From Acidipropionibacterium acidipropionici (GTDB lineage: Bacteria; Actinomycetota; Actinomycetes; Propionibacteriales; Propionibacteriaceae), in the NCBI RefSeq assembly GCF_001441165.1, contig NZ_CP013126.1, positions 2,013,551-2,077,550 on the forward strand: a stretch of 64,000 bases of DNA, given 5' to 3'. Below the pieces are notes generated by a model. It was given only the letters and a program-made list of their open reading frames with translations. It had not been told where the DNA came from and searched no databases. Shown piece after piece: positions 34,374 through 49,810 of the stretch; position 1 is the stretch's first letter; each line of letters starts with the position of its first letter. Both the position numbers and the translations under genes were made by a program.

Positions 34374-35639
34374 ATGACGACCGAGCTGTCACAGATGTCC
34401 CATGATGAGCTGTCCGCCCTGCTGGACGAGCAGCACTCACTCCACGCTGAGCTGAAGGCCCAGGGCCTCGCCCTCGACATCACCCGCGGAAAGCCGTCGC
34501 CGCGGCAGCTCGATCTGTCGCGGGAACTGCTCTCGATGCGGGTGCCCAGGCACGCCGCCGACGGCCAGGACGTCCGAAACTACGGCGGCGCCAAGGGCCT
34601 TCCCGAGATCCGCGAGATCTTCGCGGAGCTGCTGGGCGTCGACGTCGACCATCTCCTGGCCGCCGACAACTCCAGCCTGTCGATCATGCACGACCTGCTG
34701 ACCTTCGCGATGCTCCACAGGCTGCCCGGGGCGCAGGCCCCCTGGTTCGGGCAGAACATCAAGTTCATCGCCCCGGTGCCCGGATACGACCGCCACTTCG
34801 CGATCTGCGAGCATCTCGGCATCGAGATGATCCCGGTGGAGATGGGGGAGCACGGGCCCGACATGGACGAGGTGGAGCGGCTGGCCGCCGATCCCTCGGT
34901 CAAGGGCATGTGGGTGGTGCCGATGTACGCCAACCCGAACGGCGTCATCTACGACGAGGAGACCGCCAGGCGGCTGGTGTCGATGAAGGCGGCCCCCGAT
35001 TTCAGGATCTGGTGGGACAACGCCTACGCCCTGCACCACCTGACCGACGCCGAGCCGGCCCCGCTGCCGATCCTGCAGATGGCTCAGGAGGCGGGCAATC
35101 CCGACCGGATCTTCATGCTGGCGTCCACCTCGAAGATCACCCACGCCGGTGACGGGGTGGCCTTCCTCGCCTCATCCACCGGAAACCTCGACTGGTACCT
35201 CAAGCACGCGTCGGTCCGCAGCATCGGGCCCGACAAGGTGAACCAGCTCCGCCATGCGCACTACCTCAAGGACGCCGGAGGGGTCCGTGAGCTGATGCGC
35301 AGGCACCGTGCCCTGCTGGCTCCGAAATTCCAGATCGTGGACTCGGTGCTCAAGCGCCGGCTGGACGGCACCGGGATCGCCCGGTGGACCCATCCGGCCG
35401 GCGGCTACTTCGTCACCCTCGACGTGCTCGACGGCACCGCCAGTCGCGTGGTGGCACTCGCCAAGGAGGCGGGCATCGCGCTGACCCCGGCCGGTTCCTC
35501 CCATCCGCTGCACGACGACCCGCACGACCGCACGATCCGCCTGGCCCCGAGCTTCCCCACCGAGGGGGAGCTGCAGGCCGCGATGGACGGGGTGGCCACC
35601 TGCGTCCTCCTGGCGGCCGCCGAGAAGTTGTTGGGCTGA
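34374..35639 (+). CDS. aspT: Aspartate aminotransferase (class I, subgroup Ic/MocR-like type)
   Basis: This is a 421-residue PLP enzyme related to the actinobacterial AspT subgroup, expected to interconvert aspartate/2-oxoglutarate and oxaloacetate/glutamate. Features: LDITRGKPSPRQLDLS at the N-terminus, the RNYGG segment, PMYANPNGVIY, WWDNAYALHHL with the PLP-binding Asp and Tyr, and the Schiff-base lysine Lys254 in STSKITHAGDG. ATG 34374 was chosen for its match to family N-termini. The same gene precedes tRNA-Trp and secE in other actinobacteria. The dispersed repeat ends 23 bases upstream. Confidence 0.9.
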   Translation: MTTELSQMSHDELSALLDEQHSLHAELKAQGLALDITRGKPSPRQLDLSRELLSMRVPRHAADGQDVRNYGGAKGLPEIREIFAELLGVDVDHLLAADNSSLSIMHDLLTFAMLHRLPGAQAPWFGQNIKFIAPVPGYDRHFAICEHLGIEMIPVEMGEHGPDMDEVERLAADPSVKGMWVVPMYANPNGVIYDEETARRLVSMKAAPDFRIWWDNAYALHHLTDAEPAPLPILQMAQEAGNPDRIFMLASTSKITHAGDGVAFLASSTGNLDWYLKHASVRSIGPDKVNQLRHAHYLKDAGGVRELMRRHRALLAPKFQIVDSVLKRRLDGTGIARWTHPAGGYFVTLDVLDGTASRVVALAKEAGIALTPAGSSHPLHDDPHDRTIRLAPSFPTEGELQAAMDGVATCVLLAAAEKLLG

Positions 35640-35788
35640 AGGTCGGGGTCTGAGGGGCTCATCCACCAGTGCTGTTCCTCCGCTGCTCATCCACCACGGG
35701 TGGTGGGGCAGGGCCCCGAGTTGGTGCAGCCGGTGAAAGCCCCCTATACTCCTTGTGCTGTCGGCGTTCGCACCGCGAGGGCCGACGA

Positions 35789-35861
<73 letters not shown>

Positions 35862-35961
35862 CGACGCAGGATGCATACCTGCACGCAGTCGCGGTCGCGA
35901 CCACCCGATCGGGCTGGCAGACTGGCAGCATCGAATCTGGCAGACGACCCGAAGGACAAGC

Positions 35962-36621
35962 GTGACAGACGAGCAGCATCCTCGCGGAGCTGACGGGCAG
36001 TCCCCGTCCTCGGACGATTCTCTGGCCCCCACCGGTGAGGCCCTCTCCTCCGGCAAGCTTCCCGACACCGATGACTACGAGGTCGTCGATGAGGAGGCCG
36101 AGGAGCTGACCGGCACCGACGGCGAGCCCGATTCGACTCCCGACAAGGGCGATCCGCAGGACATGGTGGTCGACGACCCCGAGCAGCTCGACGAGGCGGA
36201 AGACGCCGCCCGCAAGGCCCGCTCCAGCCGTCCGCGCCGCAGGAACGCCGCCCAGGCCACTGCGAAGTCCACCGACAAGACGGACGATGAGCCCGAGGAC
36301 GACGAGGCGGCCGAGGATCAGGCGGACCAGAAGGCCGACGACGCCGGGAAGCCCCATGTGCCGCGCCGCGAGATCACCAGGGCCCCGGTCCGCCGCTCGA
36401 AGGCCGAGAAGGCCGACGACGAGGACGCCGGCAAGCGCGCCAATCCGGTGAAGTTCACGAAACAGTCCGTGGCCGAGCTCAAGAAGGTCAAGTGGCCCAC
36501 GGCCTCCGAGACGGGCCAGTACTTCCTGGTCGTCCTGGTCTTCGTGCTCCTGATCATCGCGGTGGTGGGCGGCCTCGACGCCCTGTTCGCGTGGGGTCTG
36601 CTGAAGACCCTCGGCGACTGA
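35962..36621 (+). CDS. secE: Preprotein translocase subunit SecE with long acidic N-terminus
   Basis: The last ~65 residues are SecE proper: KFTKQSVAELKKVKWPTASET followed by one transmembrane helix YFLVVLVFVLLIIAVVGGLDAL. This clamps SecY in the protein export channel. The preceding ~150 residues are a disordered, Asp/Glu- and Lys-rich extension (DEPEDDEAAEDQADQKADD), which is far longer than in Streptomyces SecE (about 95 residues total). GTG 35962 has GAAGGA upstream; the open frame beyond runs into the tRNA and is not real. It heads the secE-nusG pair. Confidence 0.93.
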   Translation: MTDEQHPRGADGQSPSSDDSLAPTGEALSSGKLPDTDDYEVVDEEAEELTGTDGEPDSTPDKGDPQDMVVDDPEQLDEAEDAARKARSSRPRRRNAAQATAKSTDKTDDEPEDDEAAEDQADQKADDAGKPHVPRREITRAPVRRSKAEKADDEDAGKRANPVKFTKQSVAELKKVKWPTASETGQYFLVVLVFVLLIIAVVGGLDALFAWGLLKTLGD

Positions 36622-36680
36622 CGAAGGGCCTGCGCTGAGAGAGAATGGCGCAAACCCATACAACGACGGAGAATTGACCG

Positions 36681-37631
36681 GTGACTGACAGCCCAGAATT
36701 CAACGACGCGGGACGCAACGAGCCCACGAGTGACGACCAGGACACGAGTGCGGCCGAGCCGCAGATCGACCTCGATGCGCTCGGGGCCGAGGAGTCGGAC
36801 TCGTCCAAGGACGACGACATCCAGATCGACCTCGGCGCTCTCGGCGACGACGAGAAGCCGGCCGAGGAGGCCCCGCTGAACCTCGACTTCGATGCCGAGG
36901 AGTCCGGGCCGGCCGATGAGGACGTCGCCCGCAACCTGGGTATCGGACAGGCCCTGGACCAGGAGGAAGAGGAGGAGTCCGCCGAGGACGAGGCCTCCCA
37001 GCAGAATCAGGACGCCGTCGACGCCGCCGTCGAGAAGCTCAAGGACGACCTGTCGTCCAAGTTCGGCGAGTGGTACGTCGTGCACACCTACTCCGGCATG
37101 GAGAACAAGGTGAAGCAGAATCTCGACGCCCGGGTGCAGACCCTCAACATGGAGGACTACATCTACGAGACGGTTGTGCCCACCGAGGAGGTCGTCGAGA
37201 TCCGCAACGGCGCCCGCAAGACGATCACCCGGGTATACCTGCCCGGCTACGTCCTGGTGCGCATGGATCTCACCGACGAGTCCTGGGGCACCGTCCGGCA
37301 CACCCCCTCGGTGACCGGCTTCGTCGGCCAGTCGACCACCCCGGTGCCGCTGACCTTCGACGAGGTCGTCAAGATGCTGACCCCCTCGGTGATCGCCCAG
37401 GTGAATCACGACATGGCGGGCCAGGCGCCCTCCCCGAAGGCCAAGCGCAAGGTCGAGGTCGCCGACTACGAGGTGGGCGAATCGGTGCAGATCACCGACG
37501 GCGCCTTCACCGGCGTGCCGGCCATCATCACCGAGATCAACGTCAACAGCCAGCGGATCAAGGCCTCGGTCGAGATCCTCGGCCGGTCCACCCCGGTGGA
37601 CCTGGAGTTCAATCAGATCGAGAAGATCTGA
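36681..37631 (+). CDS. nusG: Transcription termination/antitermination factor NusG
   Basis: This is a 316-residue NusG that binds RNA polymerase and links it to ribosome or Rho. The NGN domain begins near residue 130 with GEWYVVHTYSGMENKVKQNL; the KOW domain ends the protein (GESVQITDGAFTGVPAIITEI). The first ~125 residues are an acidic, low-complexity extension with repeated IDLxALGxxE motifs (QIDLDALGAEE, QIDLGALGDDE). GTG 36681 follows a GGAG site. It is 59 bases after secE and before the L11 operon. Confidence 0.95.
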   Translation: MTDSPEFNDAGRNEPTSDDQDTSAAEPQIDLDALGAEESDSSKDDDIQIDLGALGDDEKPAEEAPLNLDFDAEESGPADEDVARNLGIGQALDQEEEEESAEDEASQQNQDAVDAAVEKLKDDLSSKFGEWYVVHTYSGMENKVKQNLDARVQTLNMEDYIYETVVPTEEVVEIRNGARKTITRVYLPGYVLVRMDLTDESWGTVRHTPSVTGFVGQSTTPVPLTFDEVVKMLTPSVIAQVNHDMAGQAPSPKAKRKVEVADYEVGESVQITDGAFTGVPAIITEINVNSQRIKASVEILGRSTPVDLEFNQIEKI

Positions 37632-37663
37632 ATCCCCGATTCGCGAGCGCCGGCCGAGTCACG

Positions 37664-37669
37664 TAAACT
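37664..37669 (+). promoter_or_regulatory. Candidate -10 of the rplK-rplA operon
   Basis: TAAACT within CACGTAAACTCGG lies about 100 bases before rplK in the nusG-rplK gap. A good -35 is not visible. A leader of about 90 nt would leave room for L1 autoregulation, but no clear L1 site was identified. Confidence 0.35.
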
Positions 37670-37768
37670 CGGTCGGCGCATGTGTGTGCAGCCTCTCGTC
37701 AGGGCCGCCGCACGCGCAGTCTCCTGGCCAGAAGGGCCGGGAGAAAGTTCAACCGAAGGACCCATCAC

Positions 37769-38200
37769 ATGCCTCCGAAGAAGAAAGTAGCGGCGCTCGT
37801 CAAGGTCGCCCTGCAGGCCGGGCAGGCCACCCCGGCCCCCCCGGTCGGTACCGCCCTCGGCCCCCATGGTGTCAACATCATGGAGTTCTGCAAGGCCTAC
37901 AACGCCCAGACCGAGTCGCAGCGCGGCAACGTCGTCCCCGCAGAGATCACCATCTACGAGGACCGCAGCTTCACCTTCGTCCTGAAGACGCCGCCGGCCG
38001 CCGAGCTGATCAAGAAGGCCGCCGGAATCGCCAAGGGCACCGAGAACCCGCTGACCCACAAGGTCGGCAAGATCTCCAAGGACCAGGTGCGCGAGATCGC
38101 CCAGACCAAGATGCCCGACCTCAATGCCAATGACATCGAGGCCGCCATGAAGATCGTCGAGGGCAGCGCCCGCTCGATGGGCGTCACCGTCGAGGGCTGA
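37769..38200 (+). CDS. rplK: 50S ribosomal protein L11
   Basis: This is a 143-residue ribosomal protein of the GTPase-associated centre, target region of thiopeptides. The proline-rich hinge [21 protein letters not shown] and C-terminal [11 protein letters not shown] are typical. ATG 37769 follows CCGAAGGACC and fits the conserved [12 protein letters not shown] start. It is the first gene of the L11-L1 pair. Confidence 0.97.
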   Translation: MPPKKKVAALVKVALQAGQATPAPPVGTALGPHGVNIMEFCKAYNAQTESQRGNVVPAEITIYEDRSFTFVLKTPPAAELIKKAAGIAKGTENPLTHKVGKISKDQVREIAQTKMPDLNANDIEAAMKIVEGSARSMGVTVEG

Positions 38201-38324
38201 TCCCCTCGAGCACGCGACGCGTCGCGGAGGCGAGATCCTCGCGTCCTCGATCACCGTCGCACCCTGATCAATTCTGTGGGAGGGCCTGCGCAGCCCTGAC
38301 CACACCTGGTGAAAGGAACCAGAT

Positions 38325-39023
38325 ATGAAGCGCAGCAAGGGATATCGGGCAGCGGCCGCCAAGCGCGACGCCGACACCCTCTACGGCCCCGAGGCCGGAC
38401 TGGCCATCGTCGAGGACGCGGCCTCCGCGAAGTTCGACGAGAGCGTCGACGTCGTGGTCCGCCTCGGCGTCGATCCGAAGAAGGCCGACCAGATGGTGCG
38501 CGGCACCGTCAACCTCCCTCACGGCACTGGCAAGACGGCACGGGTCCTCGTCTTCGCCACCGGTGAGAAGGCCGAGGCGGCCCGCGAGGCGGGCGCCGAT
38601 GAGGTCGGTGACGACGATCTCATCGCCAAGATCCAGGGCGGATACCTGGACTTCGACTCGGTGGTCGCCACCCCCGACATGATGGGCAAGGTCGGCCGTC
38701 TGGGCCGCGTGCTCGGCCCCCGTGGCCTCATGCCGAACCCGAAGACCGGCACCGTGACCATGGACGTCACCAAGGCCGTCTCCGACATCAAGGGCGGCAA
38801 GATCGAGTTCCGCACCGATCGTTACGCCAACCTCCACTTCCTCATCGGCAAGGTCTCCTTCGGGCCGGCCAAGCTGGTGGAGAACTACTACGCCGCTCTT
38901 GACGAGGTGCTGAGGCTCAAGCCGTCCTCATCGAAGGGCCGCTACCTGAAGAAGATCACGGTCTCCTCGACCATGGGCCCCGGCGTCCAGCTGGATCCCC
39001 TGGCCACCCGCGTGGTCGAGTGA
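38325..39023 (+). CDS. rplA: 50S ribosomal protein L1
   Basis: This is a 232-residue L1-stalk protein that also represses its own operon in many bacteria by binding the leader mRNA. Hallmarks: [51 protein letters not shown], and the C-terminal [18 protein letters not shown] 38325 follows GAAAGGAACC. It is separated from rplK by 124 bases and followed by a strong terminator. Confidence 0.97.
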   Translation: MKRSKGYRAAAAKRDADTLYGPEAGLAIVEDAASAKFDESVDVVVRLGVDPKKADQMVRGTVNLPHGTGKTARVLVFATGEKAEAAREAGADEVGDDDLIAKIQGGYLDFDSVVATPDMMGKVGRLGRVLGPRGLMPNPKTGTVTMDVTKAVSDIKGGKIEFRTDRYANLHFLIGKVSFGPAKLVENYYAALDEVLRLKPSSSKGRYLKKITVSSTMGPGVQLDPLATRVVE

Positions 39024-39041
39024 CCCCGGCCTGCTGACCGT

Positions 39042-39076
39042 CGACGAGCCCCCGCCCCTGTGGCGGGGGCTCGTCG
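39042..39076 (+). terminator. Terminator of the rplK-rplA operon
   Basis: A perfect 15-bp stem, CGACGAGCCCCCGCC pairing with GGCGGGGGCTCGTCG, encloses a five-base loop, 18 bases after rplA. It separates the L11-L1 operon from the L10-L7/L12 transcription unit. Confidence 0.85.
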
Positions 39077-39251
39077 CATGTCCGAGGGGGAGGCACCGGA
39101 TTCCCCGCGCATCGGGCGTTCGCGGTCTCACAACCCCGGGACGGCAGGTTCCCGGGGAGATCCGGGAGGAGCCCGGCCGTACCCCGGGGATCTGGTGGGA
39201 TCGTCATGGCCTGCGACGCAGTGCCGATGGATGCTGAGCCGCCGCCCGGAG

Positions 39252-39281
39252 TTGCAAGGGGTCGTCCCTCTGCAGTAATGT
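39252..39281 (+). promoter_or_regulatory. rplJ-rplL promoter
   Basis: TTGCAA (39252-39257), an 18-base spacer, then TAATGT (39276-39281) form a good sigma-A type promoter. Transcription would begin near 39288 and produce a leader of about 240 nt before rplJ. Confidence 0.65.
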
Positions 39282-39287
39282 CGCACT

Positions 39288-39407
39288 CACCAATGACCGC
39301 TGGTCGGGTTCGCCCGTCAAGCATCCGTCGAGGATGGCCCGCGCAGGTTCTGAGAGTCAGCGCCCCGGAAGGGGACGCGCCCCGTGCCTGTGCGCCGGGG
39401 CTTTTTT
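39288..39407 (+). promoter_or_regulatory. L10 leader with attenuator-like terminator
   Basis: The untranslated leader of rplJ contains stacked GC-rich hairpins and ends at 39379-39407 with GCCCCG pairing to CGGGGC followed by TTTTTT, the best intrinsic terminator signature in the window. Because it lies 120 bases before rplJ and inside the transcribed leader, it should work as an attenuator, fitting the L10 ribosomal-protein leader, where L10(L12)4 binding controls the operon. Function is inferred from position. The rest to 39526 holds the ribosome-binding site GGAAGGAG. Confidence 0.6.
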
Positions 39408-39526
39408 CATGTTCCGGTCCATTTCTGCGCAGGCCCTGGCGGGTGCCGGGCCGACCGGCGGTCGAGGGTACAAGGCGCCGAGGGTCCGCCCTCGGCGCGC
39501 CGTACGAGAAGTGGGAAGGAGACCCA

Positions 39527-40105
39527 ATGGCGAGGTCCGACAAGGCAGCCGCCATCGCGTCGCTCAAGGAGAAGTTCTCCGCGGCCGACGCGACCGTGCT
39601 GACTGATTACCGTGGCCTGTCCGTGGCGGCGATGCAGACTCTGCGTCGTTCCCTCGGAGAGGGCAGCACCTACGCCGTTGCGAAGAACACTCTCACCCGC
39701 ATCGCCGCCAATGAGGCCGGGATCGAGGGGCTCGACGACAAGCTCGTCGGCCCCACCGCCCTGACCTTCATCAACGGCGACGTGGCCACCGCGGCCAAGG
39801 GTCTGAGGGACTTCGCGAAGGACAACCCGCTGCTGGTCATCAAGGGCGGCTACATGGACGGTCGCGTCCTGTCAGCCGACGAGGTCAAGAAGCTCGCCGA
39901 TCTCGAGTCCCGCGAGGTTCTCCTCGCCAAGCTCGCCGGCGGCCTCAAGGCCAACCTCACGAAGGCCGCTCAGGTCTTCAGTGCCCTGCCTGCCAAGGCC
40001 GCTCGCGGCTTCGGCGCTCTGCAGGACAAGGCCGCCGCCGATCCCTCGGTGATCGGTGGAGCCGGAGAGGCTTCCGACCAGGAGCCCGAGAACGCAGACG
40101 CCTGA
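39527..40105 (+). CDS. rplJ: 50S ribosomal protein L10
   Basis: This is a 192-residue stalk base protein that anchors L7/L12 dimers. The N-terminal domain shows [26 protein letters not shown] and the [21 protein letters not shown] block; the C-terminal helix binds L7/L12. ATG 39527 has GGAAGGAGACCCA upstream, making the longer upstream frame unnecessary. The C-terminus is Ala/Glu-rich. Confidence 0.96.
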   Translation: MARSDKAAAIASLKEKFSAADATVLTDYRGLSVAAMQTLRRSLGEGSTYAVAKNTLTRIAANEAGIEGLDDKLVGPTALTFINGDVATAAKGLRDFAKDNPLLVIKGGYMDGRVLSADEVKKLADLESREVLLAKLAGGLKANLTKAAQVFSALPAKAARGFGALQDKAAADPSVIGGAGEASDQEPENADA

Positions 40106-40175
40106 GGCGTCCATCGCCCAGGAGAACACCGACGGGTCGCAGACCCGTCAACCCATTCATGAAAGGACGCCCAAC

Positions 40176-40562
40176 ATGGCGAAGCTCAGCAACGACGAGC
40201 TCCTTGACGCTTTCAAGGAGATGACCCTCATCGAGCTCTCCGAGTTCGTGAAGCAGTTCGAGGAGACCTTCGACGTCTCCGCCGCCGCCCCGGTGGCGGT
40301 TGCCGCTGCGGCCCCGGCCGCCGGTGGCGACGCCCCGGCCGAGGAGGAGAAGGACGAGTTCGACGTCATCCTCGAGGCCGCCGGCGACAAGAAGATCCAG
40401 GTCATCAAGGAGGTTCGCGCCCTCACCAGCCTCGGTCTGAAGGACGCCAAGGACCTCGTCGAGGCCGCCCCCAAGGCGGTCCTCGAGAAGGCCAAGAAGG
40501 ACGACGCCGAGAAGGCCAAGGAGGCCCTCGAGGCCGCCGGCGCCACCGTCACCCTCAAGTGA
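40176..40562 (+). CDS. rplL: 50S ribosomal protein L7/L12
   Basis: This is a 128-residue stalk protein that recruits translation GTPases. The dimerising N-terminal domain ([21 protein letters not shown]), Ala-rich hinge ([13 protein letters not shown]) and C-terminal domain ([22 protein letters not shown]) are all present. ATG 40176 follows GAAAGGACG. It is the second gene of the L10 operon. Confidence 0.97.
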   Translation: MAKLSNDELLDAFKEMTLIELSEFVKQFEETFDVSAAAPVAVAAAAPAAGGDAPAEEEKDEFDVILEAAGDKKIQVIKEVRALTSLGLKDAKDLVEAAPKAVLEKAKKDDAEKAKEALEAAGATVTLK

Positions 40563-40617
40563 CGATCGGCTGATCGCGATCTCATCCGCGGGCCCCTGAG
40601 GGTTCGCCGGTGCATGC

Positions 40618-40645
40618 AGGCCCTTCCGCTTCGGCGGGAGGGCCT
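40618..40645 (+). terminator. Hairpin after rplL
   Basis: AGGCCCTTCCGC and GCGGGAGGGCCT form an 12-bp stem with one mismatch closed by a TTCG tetraloop. It lies 56 bases after the rplL stop. No T-run follows, so it may terminate partly, letting some transcription reach rpoBC as in many bacteria. Confidence 0.65.
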
Positions 40646-40845
40646 GTGGCATTGCCGGGCTCGTTGCCGCGGGGGGTGCGCGTTGCTGCGGGCGGTACGC
40701 TGGGGAGCCGTGGGAGCGGGCCCGGGAAACCCGCCGGGTTGCGTCGCGGGAGCGCGATGGGGCAGAGTGCAAGCAGAGCCGCGGATCGGGCCCGTCGGAT
40801 CCTGCGCGTCACATCTGCACACGGGCGGCATTGGCGCCGCGCGTT

Positions 40846-40874
40846 TGAGAAGTGCTACTGTGAGGTCTATTCTG
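40846..40874 (+). promoter_or_regulatory. rpoBC promoter
   Basis: TTGAGA (40846-40851), a 17-base spacer, and TATTCT (40869-40874) make a near-consensus promoter. The start would be near 40881, giving a leader of about 100 nt before rpoB. This gives rpoBC its own promoter separate from rplJL. Confidence 0.65.
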
Positions 40875-40896
40875 TCTTCTTGCCCCACAGACAGCG

Positions 40897-40923
40897 AAAG
40901 CCCGTGCTTGACATGGGCCTTTC
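40897..40923 (+). promoter_or_regulatory. Stem-loop in the rpoB leader
   Basis: GAAAGCCCGTG pairs with CATGGGCCTTC around CTTGA, with one mismatch and one G-T pair. It is immediately downstream of the rpoBC promoter and about 57 bases before rpoB, ending in a pyrimidine run. It may attenuate or stabilise the rpoBC mRNA. Confidence 0.45.
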
Positions 40924-40980
40924 TGCATGCCACCGGACTGGTGCTCCCGCCAGTTCAGGAGTTCTCGGAAGGACCGCACC

Positions 40981-44463
<3,483 letters not shown>

Positions 44464-44470
44464 ACAACGC

Positions 44471-44502
44471 CCCCGGCCGGTCCCTGAGGGGCCGGCCCGG
44501 GG
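44471..44502 (+). other. Hairpin in the rpoB-rpoC spacer
   Basis: CCCCGGCCGG pairs with CCGGCCCGGGG (one bulge), and inner CCC with GGG, within the 173-base gap between rpoB and rpoC. No T-run follows. A processing site or partial terminator is possible; nothing else is seen in the gap apart from GAAAGAGAAG before rpoC. Confidence 0.5.
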
Positions 44503-44636
44503 CCTCAGTCATCTGGTCCCTTCACAGGGGGTGACGGCGGGCCCGGACAACCCGCCGCCGAGTGAACCCCCGAACTGGAACCTCTCCTGACGAGGAGGGG
44601 CTACCGCCCACCACCGGTGGGGGAAAGAGAAGTACT

Positions 44637-48515
<3,879 letters not shown>

Positions 48516-48533
48516 TCGCCCCGTTCCGATGAC

Positions 48534-48569
48534 CGAAGGGTCCGCCTCCACCAGGAGGCGGACCCTTCG
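48534..48569 (+). terminator. Terminator of rpoBC
   Basis: CGAAGGGTCCGCCTCC pairs perfectly over 16 bp with GGAGGCGGACCCTTCG around ACCA, 18 bases after rpoC. This ends the rpoBC unit. The following 200 bases carry a 13-base direct repeat TCCGTGCCTGTCA (48575 and 48605) and the promoter region of the next gene. Confidence 0.9.
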
Positions 48570-48772
48570 TCATGTCCGTGCCTGTCACCTCGATGGAGTG
48601 ATATCCGTGCCTGTCAGGTGTGGGTTCTCGGGCGGTTCGAGGCTGGGCCGCCCAACAGATGCGGGTCTGTGCGGCAAAGGTGCAGCGTCAATTTCTGAGA
48701 TATCCGGATGCTGTGACACCGGGGTCGCTTAGCGTGCCATTAGCTTCCGAGAACCCCGAAAGGCCGAAGTCA

Positions 48773-49735
48773 ATGATGCGATCCAAGTCTCTCCTCGGCG
48801 GAGTGGCCGCCCTGGCGCTGATCATCACCCCGCTGGCCGGCATGAGTGCCCATGCTGCACCCACGCCGTCTCCTGCCGCGAGTTCTCCGACGTCGACTCC
48901 TTCGGACACCTCGACGCCCACGGACACGCCGACGCCCACGGACACCCCGACGCCCACGGATACCCAGACGCCGGCTCCGTCGTCCTCGGACACCACCTCG
49001 GCCCCGGCTCCGTCGTCCTCGGACACCACTTCGGCCCCGGCTCCGTCGTCCTCGGACACCACTTCGGCCCCGGCGACGAAGGTCGCCGCTCCGTCGTTGA
49101 GCGCGAGCGGGAACGTCGACGTCGGCCAGTCGGTGACGATCAAGGTCAGCGGCTGCACCGCTCCGGCCGACGGGATCCTGCTGCGGGTGCAGGACGCGAA
49201 CGGCAAGAGGACCGATTACAAGATCGCGTCCCTCAGCGGATCTCAGACAGTGAAGACCGGCGTCGCTGGCTGGTACGCGGCCCAGGCAGTCTGCACCACC
49301 AAGGGCCAGCAGGTCAGTGATCCCAGCAACAAGGCGAGCTTCTTCGCCTACCCGAAGGGGATCGACTTCTCCCCGACATCATGGACCCAGGGCCAGGCCC
49401 TCACGCTGACCACCTACGGCTTCCAGGCCGGTGAGAGCGTCCGGATCAAGGTGGTCCACCAGAAGACCGGCAAGGTCTACTGGAACACTGCCCGTACCGC
49501 CAGCGCCTCCGGCGATGAGCGCAAGAACGTGTTCAGCAATGTGGTGCTGCCCACCGGCCCGGCCGGCAACTACGACATCACCATGACCGGTTCGCAGTCG
49601 GGCAAGGTGCGCAGCTCGGTGTTCTACTGGCAGAGCCCGGATTCGGACGGCAACGGCGGCGGCAAGCCCGGCACCAACCCGAAGGCTCCGGCCCACTACG
49701 GCGACCGTCCCGGCCTGCCGAGCACAGGCGTCTGA
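48773..49735 (+). CDS. Secreted Thr/Ser/Pro-rich repeat protein ending in LPSTGV
   Basis: This is a 320-residue exported protein of unknown function. A signal peptide (MMRSKSLLGGVAALALIITP to about AHA-AP, residue 29) precedes a low-complexity stalk: TPTDTPTPTDTPTPTDTQTP, then three copies of APAPSSSDTTS encoded by near-identical 33-base units. The rest (from ~residue 105) is a folded region with two Cys residues and probable Ig-like beta strands (SLSASGNVDVGQSVTIKVSG). The protein ends GDRPGLPSTGV: a sortase-like LPxTG motif with no membrane helix or charged tail after it. GAAAGG precedes the ATG; ATG 48776 is an equal alternative. Confidence 0.85.
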   Translation: MMRSKSLLGGVAALALIITPLAGMSAHAAPTPSPAASSPTSTPSDTSTPTDTPTPTDTPTPTDTQTPAPSSSDTTSAPAPSSSDTTSAPAPSSSDTTSAPATKVAAPSLSASGNVDVGQSVTIKVSGCTAPADGILLRVQDANGKRTDYKIASLSGSQTVKTGVAGWYAAQAVCTTKGQQVSDPSNKASFFAYPKGIDFSPTSWTQGQALTLTTYGFQAGESVRIKVVHQKTGKVYWNTARTASASGDERKNVFSNVVLPTGPAGNYDITMTGSQSGKVRSSVFYWQSPDSDGNGGGKPGTNPKAPAHYGDRPGLPSTGV

Positions 49736-49760
49736 TCAGGTGACACGAAGCATCTGAAGC

Positions 49761-49790
49761 TGTGGGGCGTCCTGTGAGGGGCGCCCCACA
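49761..49790 (+). terminator. Terminator after the LPSTGV protein gene
   Basis: TGTGGGGCG pairs with CGCCCCACA around a 12-base loop, 25 bases after the stop. Its presence argues that the gene really ends at LPSTGV and has not lost a 3' tail to the nearby IS. Confidence 0.7.
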
Positions 49791-49810
49791 CGTCTGCCCG
49801 GCGGTCTCAG

